Below, piece by piece: positions 24,304 through 31,778 of a stretch of 64,000 nucleotides of DNA; position 1 is the first letter of the stretch, and each line of letters opens with the position of its first letter. This stretch comes from Nocardioides albertanoniae (GTDB lineage Bacteria; Actinomycetota; Actinomycetes; Propionibacteriales; Nocardioidaceae). The notes beneath the pieces were generated by a model that was not told the origin of the DNA, ran no database searches, and saw nothing but the letters and a program-made list of their open reading frames with translations. The position numbers and the translations under genes were made by a program. The stretch covers positions 1,346,501-1,410,500 of the forward strand of contig NZ_VFOV01000001.1 of NCBI RefSeq assembly GCF_006716315.1, read 5' to 3'.

Positions 24304-25797
24304 GTGCCCACCCTGAGTGAGCTTGCCCAGAGCCACACCGACCTCGTCAGCGAGGATGTCGGCTGGCTTCAGCTGCTGATGGCCGACTGGCAGATCCTGG
24401 CCGACCTCTCCTTCGCCGACCTCGTGCTGTGGTTGCCCGACAAGTCGGGCAACGGGTTCTGGGCGGCCGGGCAGATGCGTCCCACCACCGGTCCGACGGC
24501 CTACGTCGACGACATCGTCGGCATGTTCGTGCCGAAGGGCCGCCACGCGACTCTCGACGACGCGGTGGATGTCGGCAGGCTGGTGCGGGAGGGTGACCCG
24601 GAGTGGCGCGACGACCTCCCGGTGCGTGTCGAGACCATCCCCGTACGCCGCTCCGGCCGCATCATCGGCGTCCTGAGCCGCAACACCAACCTGCTCGGCG
24701 TGCGCACCCCCTCCAAACTCGAGCTGTCCTACCTGCAGACCGCCAACGACCTGACCCAGATGGTCGCCAACGGCTACTTCCCGGCGGCCGGTCAGCGCAG
24801 CGACCACGCCGACACTCCTCGGGTCGGTGACGGGTTCGTGCGCGTCGACGCCGACGGTGTCGTCGACTACGCCAGCCCCAACGCACTCTCCGTCTTCCGG
24901 CGCCTGGGGCTCTCCGGCGACCTCGCCGGCCAGTCGCTGGCCGGGATGACGCGCGCGCTGGTGCCGCCGCGCAAGCGCCCCGACGAGGAGACGCTGAGCG
25001 CCGTGCTCGGTGGTCGGGCGCACCGCGACACCGAGATCGACACCGGTGGGATCGCGATCATCATGCGCTCCATCCCGCTGCGACCGCGGGGTGAGGCGAT
25101 CGGCGCGCTGGTGCTGCTGCGCGACGTCACCGACCTGCGTCGGCGTGATCGCGAGCTCGTCACCAAGGACGCGACGATCCGCGAGATCCACCATCGGGTG
25201 AAGAACAACCTACAAACCGTGGCCGCGCTGCTCAGGATGCAGTCTCGCCGGGTCGACTCGGGTGTGGCCCAAGATGCGCTGAACGAGGCCGTACGCCGGG
25301 TCGGATCGATCGCGCTGGTGCACGAGACCCTCTCCCAGCAGGCCGTCGAGGAGACCGTCGAGTTCGACGAGATCGCCGATCGGCTGGCCTCCATGGTCGG
25401 GGAGGTCACCTCGATCGGCGTGCCGGTGCGGATGCGCCGCGAAGGCTCGTTCGGCGCGCTGCCCTCGGAGGTGGCCACGCCGATGGCGATGGTGATCACC
25501 GAGCTGCTGCAGAACGCCGTCGAGCACGGCTACCGCGACACCGGCGGCCGGGACACCCCGGACGCCGGCAAGATCACGATGTCCGTACGACAGCAACCCG
25601 CCGGGCATCTCCAGGTGACCATCGAGGACGATGGCCGTGGACTACCCGACGGGTTCAGCCTCGACACCTCGACGAACCTGGGGCTGTCGATCGTCAAGAC
25701 TCTCGTCGAAGGCGAGCTCGGTGGCCGGCTCTCGTTGGGGCCCCGGCCAGATGGCGATGGGGCGAGAGCTGCGGTCGAGCTGCCGTTGAATCTCTAG
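24304..25797 (+). CDS. pdtaS: Sensor histidine kinase PdtaS
   Basis: 497-residue soluble kinase, close to the 501 residues of mycobacterial PdtaS (Rv3220c). A GAF-like domain (about 10-160) and a PAS domain (about 175-285) precede a HisKA_2 domain with the phospho-acceptor histidine near residue 296 in IHHRVKNNLQTVAALL, and a HATPase with N box ITELLQNAVEHGY and G box IEDDGRGLP. In M. tuberculosis it phosphorylates the antiterminator PdtaR, which is not in this window. TACGCT lies six bases before the GTG start. The convergent neighbour is whiB1, as in M. tuberculosis. Confidence 0.93.
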   Translation: MPTLSELAQSHTDLVSEDVGWLQLLMADWQILADLSFADLVLWLPDKSGNGFWAAGQMRPTTGPTAYVDDIVGMFVPKGRHATLDDAVDVGRLVREGDPEWRDDLPVRVETIPVRRSGRIIGVLSRNTNLLGVRTPSKLELSYLQTANDLTQMVANGYFPAAGQRSDHADTPRVGDGFVRVDADGVVDYASPNALSVFRRLGLSGDLAGQSLAGMTRALVPPRKRPDEETLSAVLGGRAHRDTEIDTGGIAIIMRSIPLRPRGEAIGALVLLRDVTDLRRRDRELVTKDATIREIHHRVKNNLQTVAALLRMQSRRVDSGVAQDALNEAVRRVGSIALVHETLSQQAVEETVEFDEIADRLASMVGEVTSIGVPVRMRREGSFGALPSEVATPMAMVITELLQNAVEHGYRDTGGRDTPDAGKITMSVRQQPAGHLQVTIEDDGRGLPDGFSLDTSTNLGLSIVKTLVEGELGGRLSLGPRPDGDGARAAVELPLNL

Positions 25798-25813
25798 TTC
25801 TTGTACCTGTGGT

Positions 25814-25873
25814 GAACCCTCACGGGTTCGTGGTGAGCCTTGTGCGGACTCTGCGGGTGGGGGACTCGCAGAG
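25814..25873. terminator. Two hairpins between convergent pdtaS and whiB1
   Basis: GAACCC-TCAC-GGGTTC at 25814-25829 is followed by CTCTGCG (25849-25855) pairing with CGCAGAG (25867-25873). The pair lies exactly between two convergent stop codons, so a terminator role is likely though neither has a T run. Confidence 0.55.
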
Positions 25874-25890
25874 GAACGCGGTCGGGCTGG

Positions 25891-26145
25891 TCAGACGGCG
25901 GTGCGAACACGCGAGCGGGCGTTGCGGCGCTTCAGCGCGCGACGCTCGTCTTCGCTCAGTCCGCCCCAGACGCCGTGATCCTGACCGGCTTCAAGAGCCC
26001 ACTGCAAACACTGCTCCCGGACGTCGCAACGCCGGCAGACCTGCTTGGCTTCCTCGATCTGCAAGATGGCCGGACCGGTGTTTCCGATGGGGAAGAACAG
26101 TTCCGGGTCTTCATCGAGACAAGCCGAACGGTGGCGCCAATCCAT
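25891..26145 (-). CDS. whiB1: WhiB1-type iron-sulfur transcription factor
   Basis: 84-residue Wbl protein carrying a nitric-oxide-sensitive [4Fe-4S] cluster. Four cysteines are in the canonical places (C9; then C37, C40 and C46 in VCRRCDVREQC), followed by the G-V-W-G-G turn and a basic DNA-binding tail KRRNARSRVR. WhiB1 in mycobacteria binds the housekeeping sigma factor and is essential. The long upstream region (26146-26438) probably holds its regulated promoter. Confidence 0.96.
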   Translation of the reverse strand: MDWRHRSACLDEDPELFFPIGNTGPAILQIEEAKQVCRRCDVREQCLQWALEAGQDHGVWGGLSEDERRALKRRNARSRVRTAV

Positions 26146-26353
26146 GGCTGGGCAGACCCTCTTTCTGACGTAGGATGGGCAAGGCCCTGGTGGTGCGAGA
26201 CCTTGCGAATGAGCACGTGGATGGGGATGTTGTGAATGTCTTCACGTGCGTACTGTCCCTAGCGTTCCAAGAAATGGACGCCGAGACAACCCCTAACCAG
26301 TGTCTGCTTCGTCACCGAACCGTAACACTCAGTCTGCTTGTGGCTAGACAAAT

Positions 26354-26374
26354 CGGTAACGCGGTGAGTTACCG
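26354..26374. promoter_or_regulatory. Inverted repeat in the whiB1 upstream region
   Basis: CGGTAAC (26354-26360) and GTTACCG (26368-26374) are separated by seven bases. It lies between the divergent whiB1 and the membrane gene at 26439, about 210 bases before whiB1. The 14-base centre-to-centre spacing fits a dimeric regulator better than a terminator. It differs from the CRP consensus known at mycobacterial whiB1. Confidence 0.45.
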
Positions 26375-26438
26375 GGATTTTCCGTGGTGTATGCTCTCGC
26401 GATTTTCTGAGCCGGACGCCAGGTTCTAGCCTACGAAG

Positions 26439-26810
26439 GTGATCGCGCAGCGCCGGCCCTGGACCCTTCTGCTCACCCTCGTCGCCGCCGGCCTCGAGGC
26501 CGTCGCCATGCTGGCCTGGGCGATCTTGGAGTTCGTACGCATCCCCGGCGCGGCGTCGCTGACCACCGCGATCGCGGGCGGCATCTTCTTCCTGCTCTGC
26601 GCCGCGGGGATCGGCTGGTGCACCTACACGCTGTGGCGCCTCGACTCGTGGTCGCGCGCACCGCTCGTGCTCGTGCAGCTCATCGTGCTCGGCCTTGCCT
26701 GGAACCTCCGTGCCGACCTCGCCCTGGCCGGTGGGCTGGCGCTGGTCGCGATCGTCGCTCTCGTCGGCATCTTCGCGCCGCCGAGCATCGCCGCGCTCGA
26801 GGAGAGCTGA
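26439..26810 (+). CDS. Four-helix integral membrane protein (Rv3217c-like)
   Basis: 123 residues with four hydrophobic helices (about 8-30, 37-60, 70-88 and 93-112) and very short loops, with no catalytic motif. Size and position beside whiB1 match the conserved membrane protein Rv3217c of M. tuberculosis. The GTG start is supported by TAGCCT six bases upstream. It converges with the SigF-type sigma gene. Function unknown. Confidence 0.8.
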   Translation: MIAQRRPWTLLLTLVAAGLEAVAMLAWAILEFVRIPGAASLTTAIAGGIFFLLCAAGIGWCTYTLWRLDSWSRAPLVLVQLIVLGLAWNLRADLALAGGLALVAIVALVGIFAPPSIAALEES

Positions 26811-26828
26811 CATCGCCGGTCCGTCGAC

Positions 26829-27626
26829 CTAGTCCTCCTCCAGCGCCTTGCGGAGCTGGGTCAGGGAGCGGTTGAGCAGCCGCGAGACCTGCATCTGGGA
26901 GACGCCCAGCTCGGCGGCGATCTCGGTCTGCGTGCGGTTGCGGAAGAACTTCAGCGTCAGGACCCGCTTCTCGTGGGGGGAGAGGCTGTCGAGGACGGGC
27001 CTGATCGACTCCCGCACCTCGACGTCGTCGAGGCGCAGGTCGTGGGCGGTCAGCGAGTCGAGCATCGGCGAGGCATCGTCGCTCTCGGAGTCGAGCGACA
27101 GCGCGGCGTACGCGTTGCCGGACTCGAGGCCCTCGATGACGGTCTCGAGGCTGACGCCGAGGCGGGCGGCGAGGTCGCGCGGTGTGGGGGAGCGGCCGAG
27201 CTCCTGGGTGAGCTCGGAGGTGGCTTCGCGCAGGTTCTGCTGCAGGTCGCGCAGGCGACGGGGCACGCTGATCGCCCACCGGCTGTCGCGGAAGTAGCGC
27301 TTGATCTCGCCGAGGATGGTCGGCACGGCGTAGGTCGAGAACTCCGTGTCGCGGCCGAGGTCGTAGCGGTCGACGGCGTTGAGGAGTCCCACGACCCCGA
27401 CCTGCACCAGGTCTTCGTGGGGCTCGCCGCGGCCGTAGAACTGCGCGGCGCAGTATTCGACCAGCGCCATGTTGAGGTGGACCAGCTCGTCGCGGGTGGT
27501 GGCCCGCTCGGCGTCGGTCAGCTCCGAGCCGGCGAGCTTCGTGAAGAGCACGCGGGAGCGTCTGCGGGCCTCGTCGACCTCGCTGGTGCTCCTCGATCGC
27601 GACGCCCGGATCGCCTGTGGCGCCAT
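26829..27626 (-). CDS. SigB/SigF-family group 3 sigma factor
   Basis: 265-residue alternative sigma factor with regions 2 (HEDLVQVGVVGLLNAVDRYD), 3 (GRSPTPRDLAARLGVS) and 4 (RTQTEIAAELGVSQMQVSRL). This is the stress/stationary-phase SigF class, controlled by partner switching. The anti-sigma rsbW gene lies immediately upstream, its stop only one base from this ATG. An anti-anti-sigma gene is not adjacent and must be elsewhere. Its likely promoter form (GTTT-GGGTAT) was not found in this window. Confidence 0.93.
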   Translation of the reverse strand: MAPQAIRASRSRSTSEVDEARRRSRVLFTKLAGSELTDAERATTRDELVHLNMALVEYCAAQFYGRGEPHEDLVQVGVVGLLNAVDRYDLGRDTEFSTYAVPTILGEIKRYFRDSRWAISVPRRLRDLQQNLREATSELTQELGRSPTPRDLAARLGVSLETVIEGLESGNAYAALSLDSESDDASPMLDSLTAHDLRLDDVEVRESIRPVLDSLSPHEKRVLTLKFFRNRTQTEIAAELGVSQMQVSRLLNRSLTQLRKALEED

Positions 27627-27627
27627 G

Positions 27628-28008
27628 TCAGCGAGCGGCTCCCAGTGGGGTCGCTCCCGCGACCAGGGAAATGCGGAGCCGGTCGCCCTCGGGGGTGGCG
27701 GTGACGTCTCGCGCCAGCGAGGTGAGCACCTGCCAGGCGAAGCTCTCCTCGTCGATCTCGGCCACGGCCTCACAGGTGGTGACGACGGTGATGCCGATGG
27801 TGTCCTCGCCGAGGTCGAAGACGACGTCGAGGTCGGCGGCCTCCTTGGCGCACTCGAGGCAGATCGCCGCCGCCTCGCTGACCGCCATCCGCAGGTCTTC
27901 GATGTCCTCGAGAGTGAAGTCGAGGCGCGCGGCGAGCGCGGCGGTCGTCGTACGCAGCACGGAGACGTAGGCACCTTCTGCGGGAAGGCGCAGCTCGACC
28001 TGGGGCAT
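27628..28008 (-). CDS. rsbW: RsbW-type anti-sigma factor (HATPase fold)
   Basis: 126-residue serine kinase-like anti-sigma factor that would bind the downstream SigF-type factor. It has the GHKL fold outline: VLRTTTAALAARLDFTLEDIEDLRMAVSEA, then LARDVTATPEGDRLRISL. The N-box asparagine typical of active kinases is not evident (EAAAICLECA), a substitution shared by several actinobacterial SigF partners; kinase activity is therefore doubtful. AAGGA precedes the ATG. It is co-transcribed with the sigma gene. Confidence 0.88.
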   Translation of the reverse strand: MPQVELRLPAEGAYVSVLRTTTAALAARLDFTLEDIEDLRMAVSEAAAICLECAKEAADLDVVFDLGEDTIGITVVTTCEAVAEIDEESFAWQVLTSLARDVTATPEGDRLRISLVAGATPLGAAR

Positions 28009-28081
28009 CTGGGGTGTCAGTCCTTCTGATGGGCGTCTCGCTGATTATGCAACGGGATCGGCCCGGCCGGGCCGTAACGCA

Positions 28082-28114
28082 CCGCAGCCGCCCCGTGGAA
28101 CGGAGCGGCTGCGG
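28082..28114 (-). terminator. Terminator after sodN
   Basis: CCGCAGCCGC (28082-28091) pairs with GCGGCTGCGG (28105-28114); the inner CCGT/ACGG pairs after one mismatch, giving a near-continuous 14-bp stem with a three-base loop. It lies downstream of sodN on the minus strand and upstream of rsbW. Confidence 0.75.
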
Positions 28115-28204
28115 CCGAAGAGCTCGAGACGGAGCTCAGGCCTTCTTGTCTTCAGATCCCGGCTGGCGCCTTGATCTGGCTTCTCGCAAGTCGGCCTTCG
28201 TCCC

Positions 28205-28606
28205 TCAGGCCTTCTTGGTCGCCCAGAAGATCTCGGCGATCTCGTCGATCTTGGCGAGGAGCTGGTCGGCGACCTCGACGTCGAGGGTGCCCTTGGTGCC
28301 GGAGGCACCGGCCAGCTTCGTGGCCTCGTTGACGAGGGTGTGGAGCTGGGGGTACTTCTCGAAGTGCGGGGGCTTGAAGTAGTCGGTCCACAGCACCCAC
28401 AGGTGCTCCTTGACCAGGTTGGAGCGCTGCTCCTTGATGATCACCGCACGGGTGCGGAAGTCGGGGTCGTCGCTGTCCAGAGCCTTCTGGATGACGGCCT
28501 TGACGGACTCGGCCTCGATGCGTGCCTGGGCGGGGTCGTAGACGCCGCAGGGCAGGTCGCAGTGGGCAGAGACCTCAATGGAGGGAGCGAAAAGTCGCGC
28601 GAACAT
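28205..28606 (-). CDS. sodN: Nickel superoxide dismutase precursor
   Basis: 133-residue preprotein of the Ni-containing dismutase, which removes superoxide in the cytoplasm. A 14-residue leader (MFARLFAPSIEVSA) precedes the nickel hook HCDLPCGVYDPAQAR, where His1, Cys2 and Cys6 of the mature chain bind nickel. The leader length equals that in Streptomyces, which fixes the start at 28606 with AGAGGA before it; an ATG at 28630 is rejected. The maturation protease sodX lies divergently 53 bases away. Confidence 0.96.
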   Translation of the reverse strand: MFARLFAPSIEVSAHCDLPCGVYDPAQARIEAESVKAVIQKALDSDDPDFRTRAVIIKEQRSNLVKEHLWVLWTDYFKPPHFEKYPQLHTLVNEATKLAGASGTKGTLDVEVADQLLAKIDEIAEIFWATKKA

Positions 28607-28630
28607 GCGGATCCTCTCGAGAGTGTTCAT

Positions 28631-28651
28631 GTGTCCTACTGATTGCGACAC
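28631..28651. promoter_or_regulatory. Candidate operator in the sodN-sodX divergent region
   Basis: GTGTC (28631-28635) and GACAC (28647-28651) form an inverted repeat with 11 bases between, inside the only 53 bases separating the two starts. It does not match the known nickel-responsive Nur box, so the regulator is unassigned. Confidence 0.35.
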
Positions 28652-28659
28652 TACTCCGC

Positions 28660-29064
28660 ATGGAACACACCCGGTCGACGGCACCCCATCACCCGGACAA
28701 CCCGCCGTCCCCGTCCGGCCCGCGGTGGGGGATGGCGACCGTCGTCGGCGTCTCCATGGAGCCGACCCTGCGGGCGGGTGACCGGCTGTGGGTCTCCTAC
28801 CGACGTACGCCGGTGCCCGGTGCGATGGTCGTCGCACGGCTCGCCGACGGGGCGGTCGTGGTGAAGCGGGCCGTGGAGCGGCGTACGACCTCGTCGGGGC
28901 GTGCCGCGTGGTGGCTGCTCTCGGACAACTCGGAGGCCACAGGGGTGATCGACTCCCGCCACCGCGGGCCGGTCGCGGAGGACGACGTGATCGGCGTGGT
29001 GACGGCCCGGATGTGGCCGCGGCCGCGCATCCTGTGGCCCGGTCCGGCGGCCCAGTCTGGCTGA
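28660..29064 (+). CDS. sodX: SodX, nickel-type superoxide dismutase maturation protease
   Basis: 134-residue S26-family (signal-peptidase-like) protease that trims the SodN leader so the new N-terminal histidine can bind nickel. The Ser-Lys dyad is visible: S32 in VVGVSMEPTLRAGD and K69 in AVVVKRAVERR. The Box E-like LLSDNSEATGVIDSRHRGPV follows. Unlike ordinary signal peptidases it has no strong N-terminal membrane anchor. The divergent placement next to sodN makes the assignment firm. Confidence 0.92.
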   Translation: MEHTRSTAPHHPDNPPSPSGPRWGMATVVGVSMEPTLRAGDRLWVSYRRTPVPGAMVVARLADGAVVVKRAVERRTTSSGRAAWWLLSDNSEATGVIDSRHRGPVAEDDVIGVVTARMWPRPRILWPGPAAQSG

Positions 29065-29241
29065 GGGCTCCAGATGAGGGGTTGATCACGTTGTAGGAAA
29101 CATCAACCGCTGCCTCCGGTAACGTATGGGAAACTGCCATCCGGGCATCACATCCCTGTAGATGGCGCCTTGCGCGGCACCACCCTCGGCTCGCGTTCGA
29201 ACGCCCGACGTCCTGAGTCCGAAGTTTCTGGAGGCCCCCTA

Positions 29242-30435
29242 ATGACCGAGTCCACCCTGCCCACCGAACCCGCCACCTACGACGGTGACCCGGTGTTCGA
29301 GCTTCACCGCGGCGGGAAGATGGCGATCACGGCGACCGCGTCGGTCTCCGACAAGGATTCGCTGTCGATGGCCTACACGCCCGGTGTCGCGCGGGTCTGC
29401 ACCGCGATCGCCGAGCAGCCCGACCTGGCGCACACCTACACCTGGGTGCCCAACACCGTCGCCGTGGTGACCGACGGCACCGCCGTGCTCGGCCTGGGCG
29501 ACATCGGTCCCGCCGCCGCGATGCCGGTGATGGAGGGCAAAGCGGTGCTGTTCAAGGAGTTCGGCGGCGTCGACTCGATCCCGATCTGCCTCGACACCAC
29601 CGACGTCGACGAGATCGTCGAGACCGTCATCCGGATGGCGCCCTCCTTCGGCGGCATCAACCTGGAGGACATCTCCGCTCCGCGCTGCTTCGAGATCGAG
29701 GACCGCCTCAAGGAGGCGCTCGACATCCCGGTCTTCCACGACGACCAGCACGGCACTGCCGTGGTCACGCTCGCTGCGCTGATGAACTCGCTGAAGCTGA
29801 CCGGCCGCGACCCGGAGACGACCCGCGTGGTCATCTCGGGTGCCGGCGCCGCCGGTGTGGCCGTCGCCAAGATCCTGCTCGAGTTCGGCATCAAGGATCT
29901 CGTGCTGCTCGACCGCAAGGGCATCATCTCCTCGACCCGCTCCGACCTGACCGCCTCGAAGAAGGCGATCGCCGAGCTCACCGCCGACACCACCGGCCGC
30001 TCGGGCTCGCTCGCCGACGCGATGTCGGGTGCCGACGTCTACGTCGGTGTCTCCGGCGGCACCGTTCCCGAGGAGCTCGTCGCGACCATGGCGGACCAGG
30101 GCATCGTCTTCGCGATGGCCAACCCGAACCCGGAGATCCACCCCGACGTCGCGCACAAGTACGCCAGCATCGTCGCCACCGGTCGCTCCGACTTCCCCAA
30201 CCAGATCAACAACGTGCTCGCCTTCCCGGGGATCTTCCGCGGCGCGATCGACGTCCACGCCTCCTCGATCACCGAAGGCATGAAGCTCGCCGCTGCCCAG
30301 GCGCTGGCGGCTCTTGTCGGCGACGACCTGGCCGCCGACAAGATCATCCCCGAGCCCTTCGACCCCCGCGTCGGCCCCGCCGTCGCCGCTGCTGTCGCCG
30401 ACGCCGCCCGCGCCGACGGCGTAGCCCGCCAGTAG
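29242..30435 (+). CDS. Short-form NAD(P)-dependent malic enzyme
   Basis: 397-residue malate dehydrogenase (decarboxylating), linking the TCA cycle to pyruvate. The malic domain shows MAYTPGVARVC, the metal/active-site run INLEDISAPRCFEIE and PVFHDDQHGTAVV; the cofactor domain has VVISGAGAAGVAVAKIL. The acidic residue after the second strand (LLDRKG) suggests NAD preference, which is inference. There is no phosphotransacetylase extension. GGAGG lies nine bases before the ATG. A family B repeat starts nine bases after the stop. Confidence 0.93.
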   Translation: MTESTLPTEPATYDGDPVFELHRGGKMAITATASVSDKDSLSMAYTPGVARVCTAIAEQPDLAHTYTWVPNTVAVVTDGTAVLGLGDIGPAAAMPVMEGKAVLFKEFGGVDSIPICLDTTDVDEIVETVIRMAPSFGGINLEDISAPRCFEIEDRLKEALDIPVFHDDQHGTAVVTLAALMNSLKLTGRDPETTRVVISGAGAAGVAVAKILLEFGIKDLVLLDRKGIISSTRSDLTASKKAIAELTADTTGRSGSLADAMSGADVYVGVSGGTVPEELVATMADQGIVFAMANPNPEIHPDVAHKYASIVATGRSDFPNQINNVLAFPGIFRGAIDVHASSITEGMKLAAAQALAALVGDDLAADKIIPEPFDPRVGPAVAAAVADAARADGVARQ

Positions 30436-30443
30436 CCCACCCG

Positions 30444-30541
30444 CGTCGAGTCGGCTCGTTCTGACCGAGATTCGCGCCGAGTCGGCTCGTTCTAACGAGC
30501 CGACTCGGCGCGTTGTGGCGTCAGAACGAGCCGACTCGACG
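30444..30541. repeat. Family B nested palindromic repeat, copy 1
   Basis: Two nested inverted repeats share the word GAGTCGGCTCG. Outer arms of 22 bases (30444-30465 with 30520-30541) are perfectly complementary; inner arms of 18 bases (30474-30491 with 30494-30511) are also perfect with a two-base loop. The element lies just after the malic enzyme stop. The second copy is at 49861-49958. Confidence 0.9.
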
Positions 30542-30614
30542 GTTTCTGGGTGGGGTTTGATCGGGGTTTGGTTGGCGCCGATGGGGTGCGGCGAGGTTCG
30601 GTAGGGTCGGGCCC

Positions 30615-31583
30615 ATGTTCGCTGCGTACGCCGAGAAGTTCTCATCCGACGACCCGATCTCAGGCCTCGTGCTGGGTGAGCGGCCCGACCCGGTCGCGCC
30701 CGACGGGTGGACGACGGTCACCGTCAAGACCGCATCGCTCAACCACCACGACCTGTGGTCGTTGCAGGGGGTGGGGCTCAAGGCGGAGGCGCTGCCGATG
30801 ATCCTCGGGTGCGACGCGGCCGGGCTCGACGAGGACGGCAACGAGGTCGTGGTGCACTCGGTGATCTCCTCGCCCGACTGGACCGGTGACGAGACCCTCG
30901 ACCCGAAGCGGTCGCTGCTCTCCGAGCGTCACCAGGGCACCTTCGCCGAGAAGGTGATCGTGCCGCGGCGCAACGTCGTGGCGAAGCCCGAGGGGATGTC
31001 GTTCGAGGAGGCGGCCTGCCTGCCGACGGCGTGGCTGACCGCCTACCGGATGCTCTTCACCCAGGGCGGACTCAAGGCCGGCGACTCGGTGCTGGTGCAG
31101 GGCGCCGGCGGGGGAGTGGCGACGGCGGCGATCACCCTCGCGCGGGCGGCCGGCCTGAAGGTCTACGCCACCTCGCGTGACGAGGCCAAGCAGAAGCGTG
31201 CCATCGAGCTCGGCGCCCACGAGGCGCTGCCGAGCGGCGAGCGCCTGCCGGTCAAGGTCGACGCGGTGATCGAGACCGTCGGGCGGGCCACCTGGAAGCA
31301 CTCGATCCGTTCGCTGCGCCCCGGCGGGGCGATCATCATCAGCGGCACCACCTCGGGGGCGAACCTCGACGACGCGCTGCTGACCAACATCTTCTTCCTC
31401 CAGCTCAAGGTGATCGGCTCGACGATGGGCACCCGCGCCGACCTGGCCTCGCTGGTGTCGCTGCTCGACGCCACCGGCACCAGGCCGCTCATCGACCGCA
31501 CCATGCCCCTGACCGAGGCCAAGGCCGGCTTCGAGGCGATGCATGCCGGTGAGCTGTTCGGGAAGGTCGTCTTCACCGTCTGA
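30615..31583 (+). CDS. Zinc-independent MDR-family alcohol dehydrogenase/quinone oxidoreductase
   Basis: 322-residue medium-chain reductase. The N-terminal GroES-like part has TASLNHHDLWSLQG and LGCDAAG; the Rossmann part has SVLVQGAGGGVATAAITLARAAG and an NADPH-type loop ATSRDEAKQKRA. The cysteines of zinc-binding alcohol dehydrogenases are missing, so it is probably a quinone reductase-like enzyme. TAGGGT seven bases before the ATG implies a leaderless mRNA. The substrate is unknown. Confidence 0.87.
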   Translation: MFAAYAEKFSSDDPISGLVLGERPDPVAPDGWTTVTVKTASLNHHDLWSLQGVGLKAEALPMILGCDAAGLDEDGNEVVVHSVISSPDWTGDETLDPKRSLLSERHQGTFAEKVIVPRRNVVAKPEGMSFEEAACLPTAWLTAYRMLFTQGGLKAGDSVLVQGAGGGVATAAITLARAAGLKVYATSRDEAKQKRAIELGAHEALPSGERLPVKVDAVIETVGRATWKHSIRSLRPGGAIIISGTTSGANLDDALLTNIFFLQLKVIGSTMGTRADLASLVSLLDATGTRPLIDRTMPLTEAKAGFEAMHAGELFGKVVFTV

Positions 31584-31723
31584 GCAGGAGGTGCGGCAGC
31601 AGGTGTGACGTACGGAATATCGTTCGACTTCGACTGGTTCTGCAAGGGAGCATTGAGTCTCACCGCCGGAGGGCTCGGAAAGTTTCTCGTGGCGTGATGT
31701 CGAAATCGGCCTGGCCCGTTCGA

Positions 31724-31735
31724 TCTATGTATAGA
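31724..31735. promoter_or_regulatory. Palindrome upstream of the MFS transporter
   Basis: TCTAT-GT-ATAGA lies 43 bases before the transporter ATG in an otherwise GC-rich stretch. It contains a possible -10 (TATAGA) and could be the operator of a TetR-like repressor. Confidence 0.4.
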
Positions 31736-31778
31736 GCGGGTGGCAACGGGCCCCTGCGAACCATCCGAGGAACCTGTC

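Noticed and set aside
23728..25194. 488-codon minus-strand frame opposite pdtaS
   Set aside because: It overlaps the DUF2785 gene in a different frame and lies opposite the GAF, PAS and kinase motifs of PdtaS; it has no domain of its own.
28631..28651. Nur (nickel regulator) box before sodN
   Set aside because: The half-sites GTGTC/GACAC and their spacing do not fit the known Nur sequence; kept only as an unassigned dyad.
29081..29107. GTTGAT / ATCAAC inverted repeat upstream of the malic enzyme gene
   Set aside because: Six-base arms with 15 bases between and no second copy; too weak to call an operator.
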